Shown piece after piece: positions 19,154-28,298 of a stretch of 64,000 bases of DNA (the first letter of the stretch is position 1; every line of letters begins with the position of its first letter). The position numbers and the translations under genes were made by a program. The stretch comes from Pseudidiomarina planktonica. Its GTDB lineage: Bacteria > Pseudomonadota > Gammaproteobacteria > Enterobacterales > Alteromonadaceae. A model generated the notes under the pieces. It searched no databases, was not told the DNA's origin, and saw only the letters and a program-made list of their open reading frames with translations. Location: contig NZ_FXWH01000001.1 in assembly GCF_900177775.1 (NCBI RefSeq), positions 992,001 to 1,056,000 of the forward strand, written 5' to 3'.

Positions 19154-19810
19154 CTATTCATAAGGGATGGGGTCGGTCTGCTGGTTAGCCGCAAAGGCTT
19201 CCATCCGCTCAACGCAGGCACCACATTTACCACAGGCTTTTTCGCGGCCATTGTAGCAGGTCCAGGTATTAGCGTAATCAAGCCCCATAGCAATGCCGTC
19301 GGCTAAAATGGCGGCTTTGTCTTGCTCAAGGTAAGGCGAGTGCACAGCTACCAGCTCGTAGTTGGCCAGCAAGCTTACTTCATTCATTTTCAGCACAAAT
19401 TCAGGGCGGCAGTCGGGGTATATAGCGTGGTCGCCCGAGTGTGCACCGTAATAAACCGCATCAGCCTTCAATGACACCGCATAGCCAATAGCCAAACTTA
19501 ACAAAATCATATTGCGGTTTGGTACCACGGTAGATTTCATGGAGTCTTCTTCGTAGTGGCCTTCGGGAATATCAATATTGTCGGTTAACGAGCTACCAGC
19601 TAGCAACTGGTTAATGGCGGTAATATCAACGATTTTATGCGGTATTCCCTGCTTTTCGCATACATTGGCCGCATACTTTAGCTCTTTGGAATGGCGCTGC
19701 CCGTAGTCAAACGACAAGGCGTACACTTCGCAGCCGTCGGCCAAAGCCCGGTGCAATACCGTAAATGAGTCCATTCCGCCTGAATAAATAACCACAACCT
19801 TTTGCGCCAC
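19154..19810 (-). CDS. queC: 7-cyano-7-deazaguanine (preQ0) synthase
   Basis: QueC converts 7-carboxy-7-deazaguanine to preQ0 with ATP and ammonia on the queuosine pathway. The protein has 218 residues. The PP-loop motif [12 protein letters not shown] lies near residue 6 and the zinc-binding cluster [11 protein letters not shown] near 188-200. The start is GTG complementary to 19808-19810, preceded by GAGGGG. It diverges from queE, whose product supplies its substrate, with 98 bases between. The original QueC name ExsB is a synonym. Confidence 0.95.
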   Translation of the reverse strand: MAQKVVVIYSGGMDSFTVLHRALADGCEVYALSFDYGQRHSKELKYAANVCEKQGIPHKIVDITAINQLLAGSSLTDNIDIPEGHYEEDSMKSTVVPNRNMILLSLAIGYAVSLKADAVYYGAHSGDHAIYPDCRPEFVLKMNEVSLLANYELVAVHSPYLEQDKAAILADGIAMGLDYANTWTCYNGREKACGKCGACVERMEAFAANQQTDPIPYE

Positions 19811-19908
19811 AAGGGTCCCCTCTTTATACTATGCTGCTTAAACCAGCGTTATCCGGTTCGCTATGCGGATAGTTTAACTAATTTTTACGGCAACTGCGTG
19901 GCTATTCG

Positions 19909-20580
19909 ATGCTCTATCCTATAAATGAAATTTTCCAGACTATTCAGGGCGAAGGCCTGTTCACCGGTGCACCGGCAATATTTATTCGCCTGCAGGGCTG
20001 CCCGGTAGGTTGCCCCTGGTGCGACACCCAACATACCTGGGAGCTGGAACCGCAAAACAAAGTAGCGGTAAAGCAGGTCATAAACAAAGGCGCCGCCGCA
20101 CCCACCTGGGCCGAACTTAGCGCTGAACAAATTGTGCAGGCTCTGATAGATGCTGGTTATACCGCCAAACACATTGTACTAACCGGTGGCGAACCTGCCA
20201 TGTACGACTTACGCCCACTAGGCGAAGCCCTGGAAGCCGCAGGCTACCGCCTGCAAATAGAAACCAGCGGAACCTTCGAGTTACTACTTACCGCCAACAC
20301 CTGGGTAACAGTGTCACCTAAACTGGACATGCCAGGCGGCTACTTAGTGCGCCCCGACTGCATGCAGCGCGCCGATGAAATAAAGCATCCGGTTGCCATG
20401 CAAAAGCATATCGACGCGTTAGACAACCTACTAAAACGCTGTCCGCCAAAAGCCTCAACCAGCATTTCGCTGCAACCCATAAGCCAGCGCCCACGCGCCA
20501 CCGAGCTTGCCATTGAAACCTGCATAGCCCGTAACTGGCGGCTTTCGGTGCAGCTGCATAAGTACCTTGCTATCGAGTAA
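19909..20580 (+). CDS. queE: 7-carboxy-7-deazaguanine synthase (radical SAM)
   Basis: QueE is a radical SAM enzyme that rearranges carboxytetrahydropterin to 7-carboxy-7-deazaguanine. The N-terminal signature is INEIFQTIQGEGLFTG, then CPVGCPWC with the C-x3-C-x2-C spacing for the 4Fe-4S cluster, and HIVLTGGEPAMYD near residue 89. The length is 223 residues, as in E. coli. It is divergent from queC. No clear Shine-Dalgarno sequence precedes ATG 19909, so the start is supported by homology only. Confidence 0.94.
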   Translation: MLYPINEIFQTIQGEGLFTGAPAIFIRLQGCPVGCPWCDTQHTWELEPQNKVAVKQVINKGAAAPTWAELSAEQIVQALIDAGYTAKHIVLTGGEPAMYDLRPLGEALEAAGYRLQIETSGTFELLLTANTWVTVSPKLDMPGGYLVRPDCMQRADEIKHPVAMQKHIDALDNLLKRCPPKASTSISLQPISQRPRATELAIETCIARNWRLSVQLHKYLAIE

Positions 20581-20659
20581 GCGATAGCGGATAAGCCCGG
20601 CACCGCCTCAGTAGAGCCTTATACTTTTTCCATAACTTGTTTTCTAAGGTGGAAAAGTA

Positions 20660-20983
20660 ATGGGCTTATCCCTTGCGCTGCTTGCTGCAACCAAACCTCA
20701 CTTCACGGAATCTCGCACTCATAACTGCCAGCGCATCAACGGGCAGGGCATGACTGAGTACATCATTATTGTCGCGCTAATAGCTGTGGCAGCTATCGGC
20801 GTTTACTCGCTGTTTGGCAAAACGGTGCGTAATCAGGTTGCTGGCGTTGCTCAGGAAATCTCGGGACAAAACAGTAACCAACAACTAAATACTGCACGAC
20901 AAGCCGCTCGTCGCTCGGGAACTCTGGCTCGACAAGACGTGAATCTTGGCAACTATGATGAAAGCACTGAGAGTGGCAACTGA
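20660..20983 (+). CDS. Flp-like type IVb prepilin, candidate main pilin of the Tad-like locus
   Basis: The 107-residue protein has a prepilin-type site: Gly28 followed by QGMTE, so that Glu33 is at +5 of the mature protein, then a hydrophobic stretch IIIVALIAVAAIGVYSLFG. This fits class IVb pilins processed by a prepilin peptidase. The leader of 28 residues is longer than usual and no internal start codon shortens it. The C-terminal half is hydrophilic and Gln/Arg-rich. AAGGTGG at 20646-20652 is a good ribosome-binding site. It is the first gene of the operon, which suggests the major subunit. Its stop overlaps the next start (TGATG). Confidence 0.72.
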   Translation: MGLSLALLAATKPHFTESRTHNCQRINGQGMTEYIIIVALIAVAAIGVYSLFGKTVRNQVAGVAQEISGQNSNQQLNTARQAARRSGTLARQDVNLGNYDESTESGN

Positions 20984-22206
20984 TGATTGTTTCGCACAAA
21001 CATATTCAGGGCCAGATTAGCCTATTGTTTGGTACCACTTTGGCAGCACTGTTGGTGGTTACTTTACTGTTGGCATCAAGCATGCGGCAGATTTCTCAAC
21101 AATGGTATTTGCAGAACGTTGCTGATGCTGCAGCTAGCAGTGGGGCTTTGGTTATGGCCCGGGAATTAAACTTTATTGCTTTAACCAATAGGGCACTTAT
21201 TGCGAATCAAATAGCACTTGCGCAGTTAGTCGGACTCGTCAGTTGGATGGCAATGCTTGAGGATGGAAGTAAGCGTCTGGCCATGATTAGTCGTGTAGTT
21301 CCATATCTAAATACGTTTACGCATCAGCTGCAAAATTTCATCCGTTCCGCACGGCCAATAATCGAAGGTTTGATAAAGCTCGCTATAATCAGCCAGCGGG
21401 TTGTTGTACAGGCTATCAGTGCCTCTCAAAGAGCAGCGCATGTAGCTTTTACCACTTTGATTGTGCAGACCATCGAGGAGGTTACTTTTAAACACGACCC
21501 AAACCTAAGCTGGGAGGCCCGTCACACCAACGGTGTTGTTCCAGCACCCTGGCTATGGTGGAGGAAAATTCATCATCCCTCTACGGCTGAGCCTGGGCAA
21601 CTTACTTTATCTGAATTGGCCTTAGCTAGTCGGGATCCATTTTCTCTGCAGCGCAGTTATACCTGGCTCGATTTAGGTATTTTAAAAATGAAGAAGGGAG
21701 GCGGTACAGAGCTTCATGTTGAGCCCGGTGGACGATGGAGCTGGCAGGCGCTAGATACAACATCGTTGCATCAAAGATTACTATTTTGGTCCAGTGAAGC
21801 TCAGTGGGCACGCGGAGCCAGATATCTCTCTCATAACCGACGCTACCTGAATAACTCTGATCATTATGGTAGTTCGACTAAGTATAATCGGGCGGGAACT
21901 CGCTCTGCCAAGAGATTGGCAAGAAGCCTGCAACAACCTATGCCCGCTTTCACATTCACATCTTTTAAGGGTGCTGCTGAAGTACCTCAAATCTTGGTTC
22001 GTATCAAGACTCCGTCAGACGAAAATGAACAGAGCCAACAGGTATTTTCAAAAGCGGGAGTTACTTTCTCGCGGCCCCTTCAGGTATTTAGCCGCGCAGA
22101 TAATAGCTATGAAGGCCCAAATTTGTTCAACGCCTTGTGGTATTCAGAACTCAAACCTCTAACTTCGGCAGATAAACTCGTACTAACCGTGTGGGGTAGA
22201 AGCTAA
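20983..22206 (+). CDS. TadG-like pilus assembly protein
   Basis: The protein (407 residues) starts with a short cytoplasmic segment, then a membrane helix (ISLLFGTTLAALLVVTLLLA, about 11-30). After it comes QNVADAAASSGALVMARELN, which resembles the Tad/TadG N-terminal domain found in Flp pilus loci. There is no Glu at +5 after the GQ, so processing as a pilin is doubtful. The rest (about 150-400) shows no domain I recognise and is probably periplasmic. It overlaps both neighbours by one base. TadG-like proteins are thought to act in the envelope during pilus assembly; the exact role here is inferred. Confidence 0.65.
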   Translation: MIVSHKHIQGQISLLFGTTLAALLVVTLLLASSMRQISQQWYLQNVADAAASSGALVMARELNFIALTNRALIANQIALAQLVGLVSWMAMLEDGSKRLAMISRVVPYLNTFTHQLQNFIRSARPIIEGLIKLAIISQRVVVQAISASQRAAHVAFTTLIVQTIEEVTFKHDPNLSWEARHTNGVVPAPWLWWRKIHHPSTAEPGQLTLSELALASRDPFSLQRSYTWLDLGILKMKKGGGTELHVEPGGRWSWQALDTTSLHQRLLFWSSEAQWARGARYLSHNRRYLNNSDHYGSSTKYNRAGTRSAKRLARSLQQPMPAFTFTSFKGAAEVPQILVRIKTPSDENEQSQQVFSKAGVTFSRPLQVFSRADNSYEGPNLFNALWYSELKPLTSADKLVLTVWGRS

Positions 22207-22784
22207 TGAATAGTACTCAATTCCGACGCACGCGGCTCCAGGGTCAAGCTATGGTGGAAATGCTTATCTTAACTAGCACCCTGTTAACTGTTTTTATTGC
22301 CTCTGTGCCATTTCTAAGTCATGCACTTACCATCAATCAGTTAAATATGGACAGTGCTCGCGCGAGACTTTGGCAACCGGTTCTCCTAAGTAGTGACTCT
22401 GATAATGAGTTGCGCGTAACAAGTAACTATCAGCTTTCAACAACTGTGGGTCAGGTGCTTCGGCCTCTAACCCGGCTGACCTCGCTGCAGCTACCTTTTG
22501 AAAATCTTTACAGCACTAAAATTGGTTCAGGCGATAACGCCAAGTTATTGGTAAGACTGTTTGATGATTGGTCAGCGTCTGTTCCTCAGGGGTTGGTTAC
22601 CGAACCCGCTAAGCTAATTCCTCTCGGATATTTGAATAATGCAGGAATTCGCTCTGTTCAAAATATAGCTGGATGGTTACCTAATACAAGAGAGCTAGCT
22701 TCTGACCAATTGCAGTTGGGATACGTTAATGACCAGGTGGTTCCTCAACATGCTTTGTGCGGGGCTCCCCAATCATGTCGTTAA
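22206..22784 (+). CDS. TadE-like pseudopilin
   Basis: The N-terminus has a prepilin-like cleavage site, Gly13 followed by QAMVE, placing Glu18 at +5, and then a hydrophobic helix (MLILTSTLLTVFIASVPFL). This is the TadE/TadF pattern for minor pseudopilins of Tad systems. The mature region of about 180 residues is otherwise unrecognised and ends with two cysteines (CGAPQSC). ATG 22206 overlaps the upstream TAA by one base, and the 3' end overlaps the next gene by 10 bases. Confidence 0.65.
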   Translation: MNSTQFRRTRLQGQAMVEMLILTSTLLTVFIASVPFLSHALTINQLNMDSARARLWQPVLLSSDSDNELRVTSNYQLSTTVGQVLRPLTRLTSLQLPFENLYSTKIGSGDNAKLLVRLFDDWSASVPQGLVTEPAKLIPLGYLNNAGIRSVQNIAGWLPNTRELASDQLQLGYVNDQVVPQHALCGAPQSCR

Positions 22785-23302
22785 CTATGGCATTAATGGC
22801 AAGTCAGCTACCGGCGTTTCCAGCGGATTGGCAATTCACCCCAGTAGCGAAGTCGAGCACTCAATTAATTTGGCAGGTAACCCATACCAACGCTCTTAAT
22901 TTAGACGCATTACCTAGTGATGAATGTCGGCAGCATCAGCAACTGGAATTTGTTTGGCTTTGTGCAACGCGCGATGCGCTCTGGTCTCTTACTTTCCAGC
23001 AGCAATCCTGGTGGTTAACGAAGAACCTTTCGAATACCTCTGGTGAAGCCGTTTTTCTCGGTTTACGTGGCGACTTAATGTTTGACTATGAAGACAACAG
23101 TTTTCGATTTCAGACATTCCGGTTTGGGCACCCACTGCGGCACGTTATTGCAGCAATTAGATTACGCCAAGCCGGTTACTTGATGCGGGTTGCTGAGGTT
23201 TCAGAGGGATCAGTACAAATTAGCTTGCGTAAGCCCGAGCGTTATTTGCAGTTGCAAAGCATGTCGTCTGAAACCTTGATGTTGGTACTGGAAGTGAAGT
23301 AA
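22775..23302 (+). CDS. Unrecognised exported protein of the Tad-like locus
   Basis: I do not recognise a family. From ATG 22775 the product is 175 residues and begins MSLTMALMASQLPAFPA, a weak signal-peptide-like stretch. The body is rich in Trp, Gln and hydrophobic strands (for example LTFQQQSWWLTKN) and has two cysteines near residues 50-65, consistent with a periplasmic beta-rich fold. The frame is open upstream to GTG 22757. Its start lies within the last codons of the TadE-like gene and its stop overlaps the next ATG, so it belongs to the operon. Confidence 0.55.
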   Translation: MSLTMALMASQLPAFPADWQFTPVAKSSTQLIWQVTHTNALNLDALPSDECRQHQQLEFVWLCATRDALWSLTFQQQSWWLTKNLSNTSGEAVFLGLRGDLMFDYEDNSFRFQTFRFGHPLRHVIAAIRLRQAGYLMRVAEVSEGSVQISLRKPERYLQLQSMSSETLMLVLEVK

Positions 23303-23520
23303 TGAGAGCAAAAATACGTAACACGAAAGCAGAAAACCAAAAGGGTCAGGCCTCTACAGAAGCAATGCTATTGCTGCTATTTACCGTGGCACTTTGGTTT
23401 AGCCCGGGTATGACCGGCGCAGACAATTTATGGGTGCAGTTAACTGAGCTTATACACGGGTGGTTACGATTCTACCAATGGGTTTGGCAGCATCATTTCA
23501 TTCTGCCGGGGGTCGTGTGA
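23302..23520 (+). CDS. Short prepilin-like (TadE/TadF-type) protein
   Basis: This 72-residue product has a prepilin-like site, Gly15 followed by QASTE, with Glu20 at +5 and a hydrophobic helix (AMLLLLFTVALWF). The mature part is only about 57 residues and ends with aromatic residues (WLRFYQWVWQHHF). It is much shorter than normal TadE/TadF proteins. It overlaps its neighbours as ATGA-type junctions on both sides (TAATG at the 5' end, TGATG at the 3' end), so translation is probably coupled to cpaB. Confidence 0.55.
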   Translation: MRAKIRNTKAENQKGQASTEAMLLLLFTVALWFSPGMTGADNLWVQLTELIHGWLRFYQWVWQHHFILPGVV

Positions 23521-24242
23521 TGAAAATGCGACAGCGTGTTTTGCTTTGGTTGGTTGCCAGTAGCTTTTGTACAGCCTTAACTTACGTGGCCATTGATCGG
23601 TACCTTGCGCAACAAAGTCAGCTTTGGCAAGAACAGAACGCTGAGCCAACTGGAGCGTATCTGGTTTTTAATCATGACATGCCAGAAGGAAAGGCGATTA
23701 GCGCCGAAGATTTAAGCTTACGAGATTTTCCGCTGCGAATAGCACAACCAGACTGGTTGACTGAAAACGATGCAGTTCGAATTATCGGATCGTTGTTACG
23801 GATTACTGTTACGCGAGGAGCACCTCTAACAACAACCTACTTGAAACACACCGAGACTTCGTTGCTTAGAGCAACCTTAGCTGCTGGTGAACGCGCAGTA
23901 ACCACTAGGGTTAACCATGAGCAAGTGCTGGCTGGAATGCTCGAACCTGGTGATATTGTCGATATTGTCGTTCCCAGTGAATTCGAAGGTAAAAATCACA
24001 ATTCGTTTTTAAGTCATATCGAGGTTCTGGCATTGGATCGAATAATGGCCACGAACGATGCCGTGGAAAATAACTTCTTTGAAACGCTGACACTACGGTT
24101 GAGCGTTGCAGAAGCAGAGCGTTTTGAGCGCATTCGCCAACTGCCTTTTTCAATTTGGTTGCACCCAGCCAATACTGACGAAATTGGGATATCCCAGAGA
24201 TATAGAGCACTCCCGAATCTGCATCGAATGGGGGGCGGATGA
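23520..24242 (+). CDS. cpaB: CpaB/RcpC-family pilus assembly protein
   Basis: CpaB (RcpC) is a periplasmic partner of the outer-membrane secretin in Tad pili. The 240-residue product from ATG 23520 has an N-terminal membrane anchor (VLLWLVASSFCTALTYVAI) and a SAF domain with AYLVFNHDMPEGKAISAEDL near residues 42-65. The second domain includes LAAGERAVTTRVN and LEPGDIVDIVVPSEFEG, typical of RcpC/CpaB. Upstream in-frame codons to 23460 lie inside the previous gene and are not used here. It overlaps the previous and next genes as ATGA. Confidence 0.85.
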   Translation: MKMRQRVLLWLVASSFCTALTYVAIDRYLAQQSQLWQEQNAEPTGAYLVFNHDMPEGKAISAEDLSLRDFPLRIAQPDWLTENDAVRIIGSLLRITVTRGAPLTTTYLKHTETSLLRATLAAGERAVTTRVNHEQVLAGMLEPGDIVDIVVPSEFEGKNHNSFLSHIEVLALDRIMATNDAVENNFFETLTLRLSVAEAERFERIRQLPFSIWLHPANTDEIGISQRYRALPNLHRMGGG

Positions 24243-25438
24243 AAAACCTATTGTTTTGCCTGCTGATTATTGGTGCGGGTCTCAGCGTCAGTAAAACCGT
24301 AGACGCACAAGACTCAACTACTAGGTCGCTACTGGTCAACTCCATGACGTTGATAGACGTAAGTGGAGCAGAAGAGATAGTGGTTGGTGCTGGTGACGCA
24401 ATAAATACCGAATTGATTAATGATAAACATTTGGTGGTGCGCGGCGTTTCCGTAGGTGTTGCGTCAATTGTGCTGTTAGGTACCGATGGTACTCAGACCA
24501 CTTTGAACTTTGATGTTAGGGCTCATGTTCCAGAGCGGCTCCTGCTGGAGCTTCAAGCGATTAGGTTAGGTGAGACTGACTTAACTATAGAGTCTCTTGA
24601 TCAGTTTGTGATGGTAACGGGAGAGGTTGGGGTGGAAGGTCTTAAAAGATTGAAAGAGTTGGAGGACAAGTATCCGCAACTTCTGGTGCACGCGCTACCT
24701 GTAGAGCCCTCACATCCGATGATTGAAATTTCGGTCAAAATACTTGAGTTGAAAAAGCAATGGGCGGAGCAACTGGGTTTACGCTGGGATTCTGCTGTGG
24801 CGGGACCATCGGTGTCGCGTATTGCAGGTACTAACCTGCAATTTCCACTACAACTTAATTCTCAGCTGCAACTTTTACAACGGCAAGGCCGGGCGAGATT
24901 GCTGGCGGAGCCACGATTGGTCACCCAGAGCGGGTCTGCTGCTCGTTTCTTGGCCGGTGGAGAAATCCCATTGCCGCAGGTGGTTGGGCAGGGCGGACAA
25001 GATGTGAGCTTTCGGGAATACGGAATCCGACTTGAAATTACACCAGTGCTGATGAGCGACGGTTTATTAAAAACTTCCGTTAGCGCAGAAGTCAGCCACA
25101 TTGATGGCGCGGTATCCGTGAATGGCATTCCTGGAATTCTAACTCGAAAAACGGCCTCAATTGTGGTTGCCGAAAGTGGAGAAGCGATAACTATCTCTGG
25201 GTTATTAACTGACGATAGCAGTACTTCATTGGACCGATTCCCGTGGCTGGCCGAAATTCCTATATTAGGCGGTTTATTTGAATCACATGATTTTCAGCGA
25301 CAGCAAACCGAGTTAGTCGTCATTGTCACACCTCAGCTAGCCAGTACTCGCAGTGCCTCTGAGCAGAAGATCAAGGATGCACAAAACGACTTAATTCGTT
25401 TTCATCAACAAGTTCAGTGTGTTGGAGTCATGGAGTGA
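24239..25438 (+). CDS. cpaC: Tad-type outer-membrane secretin (CpaC/RcpA)
   Basis: This is the pore-forming secretin through which the pilus would exit. The 399-residue precursor has a signal peptide (MKNLLFCLLIIGAGLSVSKT...A). A pilus-assembly N-terminal beta domain (about 35-100) and a short BON-like segment precede the secretin core. That core includes RARLLAEPRLVTQSGSAARFLAGG (about 217-240), VSFREYGIRLEITP, and the C-terminal WLAEIPILGGLF motif. It is slightly shorter than many CpaC proteins. It overlaps cpaB by four bases, and its stop shares a base with the start of cpaF. Confidence 0.88.
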   Translation: MKNLLFCLLIIGAGLSVSKTVDAQDSTTRSLLVNSMTLIDVSGAEEIVVGAGDAINTELINDKHLVVRGVSVGVASIVLLGTDGTQTTLNFDVRAHVPERLLLELQAIRLGETDLTIESLDQFVMVTGEVGVEGLKRLKELEDKYPQLLVHALPVEPSHPMIEISVKILELKKQWAEQLGLRWDSAVAGPSVSRIAGTNLQFPLQLNSQLQLLQRQGRARLLAEPRLVTQSGSAARFLAGGEIPLPQVVGQGGQDVSFREYGIRLEITPVLMSDGLLKTSVSAEVSHIDGAVSVNGIPGILTRKTASIVVAESGEAITISGLLTDDSSTSLDRFPWLAEIPILGGLFESHDFQRQQTELVVIVTPQLASTRSASEQKIKDAQNDLIRFHQQVQCVGVME

Positions 25439-26664
25439 TGCCGGATTACAACCAGATTCAAGCGGTGCTGCGGGAGCGGTTAGACCAACGAGAGCATAGT
25501 CTAGAAAAGCTATCTTTAAACGAGCTACGAAGTTTCGCAAATAGGTATTTAACTGAGTGGTTTAAGGCGGATATCTCTAGTGGTACCGGTGCTGAGTGGG
25601 CTGCAGTTGTTAACCAGGTGGTACAGGAAACCATAGGGTTGGGTGTACTTGAACAATTCCTCGCAGATCCGGATGTGAGCGAAATAATGGTTAACAACCA
25701 TAGCTGTATTTACGTTGAAAAAGCGGGAAAGCTAGAGCGAACAAATGCAAAATTTAGTTCGGAAAGCGCTTTGTATAAAGTGATTGAACGAATTGTAGTA
25801 CCGCTTGGTCGCCGCATTGATACCGCTTCACCGATGGTTGATGCAAGGCTTGCTGATGGCTCTCGTGTCAATGCCGTGATTCCACCCTTGGCTCTCGCTG
25901 GTGCCTGTTTAACCATTCGGAAATTTCATAACGAGAAGCTAAGCCTCGCAGATTTGGAAAGCTCAGGTAGTTTAAGCCGGGTCGGGCGATTCATATTGGA
26001 ACTAGCTGTACAAAACCGCTTGAACCTTGTTATTTCAGGCGGAACAGGTACGGGTAAAACCACGTTGTTAAATGCGCTAGCTTTGGAGGTTAGTGGTTCA
26101 GAACGCATTGTAACTGTTGAAGATGCTGCTGAGCTGAGACTTCATCATCCGAATTGCGTTGCATTAGAAGCGCGGCCCGCGAATCAGGAGGGGACTGGTG
26201 AAGTAAGTATCCGCGCGTTGGTTAGAAATGCACTCAGAATGCGACCAGACCGAATTATTGTTGGGGAGTGTCGCGGCGTTGAAGCAATTGATATGTTGCA
26301 GGCAATGAATACGGGGCATGCAGGGTCCTTTACAACTGTACATGCCAATAGCGCCAGAGATGCACTGCGACGGTTAGAAGTTATGGTGTTAATGGCCGGT
26401 ATAGAGTTGCCATTGGCCGCAGTTCGCCAGCAGGTGGTCAGTGCTCTGGATCTGGTTATTCAAATTACGCGAAAGCCCAGCGGACGGCGAGTCATAGAGT
26501 GCGTTCACGAAGTAGTTAGTATGGATGGTGAGGTCATTCAAATGGTTGAGCTACTTCGTTGGCAAGACGGCAGGCTGCGTTACGCGGGTGTGCTTCCCAA
26601 ATTTTATGAAAACTTGAGCACTGATGACCAGCAGCAGTTACTGAAACAGGTATCGGCTGCATGA
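25438..26664 (+). CDS. cpaF: Tad secretion ATPase CpaF/TadA
   Basis: CpaF is the hexameric VirB11-type ATPase that powers pilus assembly and possibly retraction. The Walker A motif SGGTGTGKTTLL lies near residues 199-210; RMRPDRIIVGECRG and GHAGSFTTVHANS follow near 270-305 and are the Asp/Glu box and His-box segments. The N-terminal domain contains DVSEIMVNNHSCIYVEK. From ATG 25438 the product is 408 residues; GTG 25435 is an alternative. It overlaps tadB by four bases. No CpaE/TadZ gene precedes it, which is unusual for a Tad locus. Confidence 0.92.
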   Translation: MPDYNQIQAVLRERLDQREHSLEKLSLNELRSFANRYLTEWFKADISSGTGAEWAAVVNQVVQETIGLGVLEQFLADPDVSEIMVNNHSCIYVEKAGKLERTNAKFSSESALYKVIERIVVPLGRRIDTASPMVDARLADGSRVNAVIPPLALAGACLTIRKFHNEKLSLADLESSGSLSRVGRFILELAVQNRLNLVISGGTGTGKTTLLNALALEVSGSERIVTVEDAAELRLHHPNCVALEARPANQEGTGEVSIRALVRNALRMRPDRIIVGECRGVEAIDMLQAMNTGHAGSFTTVHANSARDALRRLEVMVLMAGIELPLAAVRQQVVSALDLVIQITRKPSGRRVIECVHEVVSMDGEVIQMVELLRWQDGRLRYAGVLPKFYENLSTDDQQQLLKQVSAA

Positions 26665-27515
26665 GCATGCTGGCGCTCGTAGTTGCTGTTTTACTCGTTG
26701 TCTCGCTTGGACTGATTGCTCTTGCATTAAAGCAGTTAGCTATCTATTTCCTGCCACGTTGGCGAAGCGAGATTGAAAGTAATACTCAGCGGTCACTAGA
26801 AGAGCTATTCCTATTTATTCCTGTTGCCCGCTTATGGCTTTTGTGGAGTGTGATTGCACTGCTACTTAGTTCATTGATTTTACTTTGGTTTCATTGGTGG
26901 TCAGCAGCTATAGCTATTCTCATTTGGGCCGCGTTACCTCCGGTTGTGTATCGGTATTATAAGCAAAAGCGATTTAACCGAATTGATAGTCAACTGGTTG
27001 ATGCATTGCACGCGACGGCCAATTCATTGCGTTCCGGCGTTGGTTTTGTGAGCGCGCTGGAGCAGGTTAGTAAAGAGATAAACAACCCGCTTCAGCATGA
27101 ACTTAGACTGTTGGTTCGACAAATCCGCTTTGGTCAAAGTGTCGTTGTATCGATCAATGAGTTTGCTCAGCGGGTTCCTACGAAGGCCGTTGAGTTTGGG
27201 TGTCGGGTAATGAGCTTTGGTTACGAAAATGGTGGTCAACAAGCGCAATTGCTTATTGGGTTAGCTGAAAACCTGCAGGCGCAACTGCATTTACAGCAAA
27301 AAATGCAAAGTCTTACCGCACAAGCTCGTATGCAAGGTCGAATTATGGCTGCACTACCAGTGGCAATATTTATGCTGTTGCACGCTGTTGAGCCAGAGCA
27401 CACCGACGTTTTACTAAACACCCAGAATGGACATCTGCTGCTTGCACTTTCAACTGCGTTGTTGTGTTGCGGGTATATGATTTGTCGATTGATTCTAAAG
27501 GACGGGGACGAATGA
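26661..27515 (+). CDS. tadB: Tad inner-membrane platform protein TadB
   Basis: TadB is one of the two type II/IV secretion F-domain membrane proteins that form the assembly platform. The 284-residue product has N-terminal membrane segments, a cytoplasmic domain with LVDALHATANSLRSGVGFVSAL (about 112-135), which is the T2SSF signature, and C-terminal membrane segments. It starts at ATG 26661 inside the last codons of cpaF and overlaps tadC by four bases. Confidence 0.85.
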   Translation: MSMLALVVAVLLVVSLGLIALALKQLAIYFLPRWRSEIESNTQRSLEELFLFIPVARLWLLWSVIALLLSSLILLWFHWWSAAIAILIWAALPPVVYRYYKQKRFNRIDSQLVDALHATANSLRSGVGFVSALEQVSKEINNPLQHELRLLVRQIRFGQSVVVSINEFAQRVPTKAVEFGCRVMSFGYENGGQQAQLLIGLAENLQAQLHLQQKMQSLTAQARMQGRIMAALPVAIFMLLHAVEPEHTDVLLNTQNGHLLLALSTALLCCGYMICRLILKDGDE

Positions 27516-28291
27516 GCTTGATGCTGATTGCTACTATTTGGATATCGGCCCTGGCTTTGTGCTTAGGTGGAATTTGGTTTGTACACTTTATCCAGAAAAG
27601 TTTTGCTTATTCGCTGGGGGTAGTCATTAGAAAAAGAATGCCAGCACATTGGTGGCATACCCTCGAGCCAGCATTTTGGAATCAAAGTTCCGGATATCAA
27701 GAGGTTTGGTTCGCTCAGCAAGTTTGCTTGCTTGTTGTCGCAATCGGGCTTCTGACGTTACCAAAAGTAGCTTTCGCGAGTTTACTGTTGTTGGGGATTT
27801 TGATCTGGAGGGTTTTGATGCTGAGGCGCAGCTTGTATCGAGCGCGGCGGTCGGTGGTATCTGAATTGCCAGCCGTACTGGATTTAACTGCGATGTTGTT
27901 GCAGGCAGGAACCTCTTTATCAGCAGCGCTATTGCGTGTGGCTGATGCTCCGAAGATGACACCGTTAACGTTCGAATTGGTCAGAATGCGGAATCGTTTG
28001 CGCTCTGGCGTTAGTTTGGAACAGGCTTTCCAGGAGCTGAGTAACAGATTTCCGTTACCTGAAATAGGCGCTTTTGTAATGACAGCAGTTCACTCTATCA
28101 GAACTGGATCTGTGCTTTCACAGGTATTAATTTTTCAGGCGCAACAGCGTCGTCAAGAGGCTTTGCTGCGGATGGAGAAACGAGCACAGGAAGCCCCGGT
28201 TAAGTTGCTGTTTCCGTTAATTCTATGTTTCTTCCCAGTGTCGTTCATATTGCTGTTAGGTCCCGTCTTTTTAAGATTTTCAATGGAGTGA
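27512..28291 (+). CDS. tadC: Tad inner-membrane platform protein TadC
   Basis: TadC is the second F-domain platform protein and is expected to pair with TadB. From ATG 27512 (MSLMLIATIWISALAL) the product is 259 residues, with two N-terminal membrane regions, the T2SSF-like segment LPAVLDLTAMLLQAGTSLSAAL (about 120-142), and the conserved end PVKLLFPLILCFFPVSFILL. An in-frame upstream codon at 27464 lies within tadB. It ends seven bases before the DUF192 gene, the only junction in the operon that does not overlap. Confidence 0.85.
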   Translation: MSLMLIATIWISALALCLGGIWFVHFIQKSFAYSLGVVIRKRMPAHWWHTLEPAFWNQSSGYQEVWFAQQVCLLVVAIGLLTLPKVAFASLLLLGILIWRVLMLRRSLYRARRSVVSELPAVLDLTAMLLQAGTSLSAALLRVADAPKMTPLTFELVRMRNRLRSGVSLEQAFQELSNRFPLPEIGAFVMTAVHSIRTGSVLSQVLIFQAQQRRQEALLRMEKRAQEAPVKLLFPLILCFFPVSFILLLGPVFLRFSME

Positions 28292-28298
28292 AAAGCTA

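Noticed and set aside
19811-19908. Possible preQ1 riboswitch between queC and queE
   Set aside because: I could not find the preQ1-I stem, loop and A-rich tail in either orientation.
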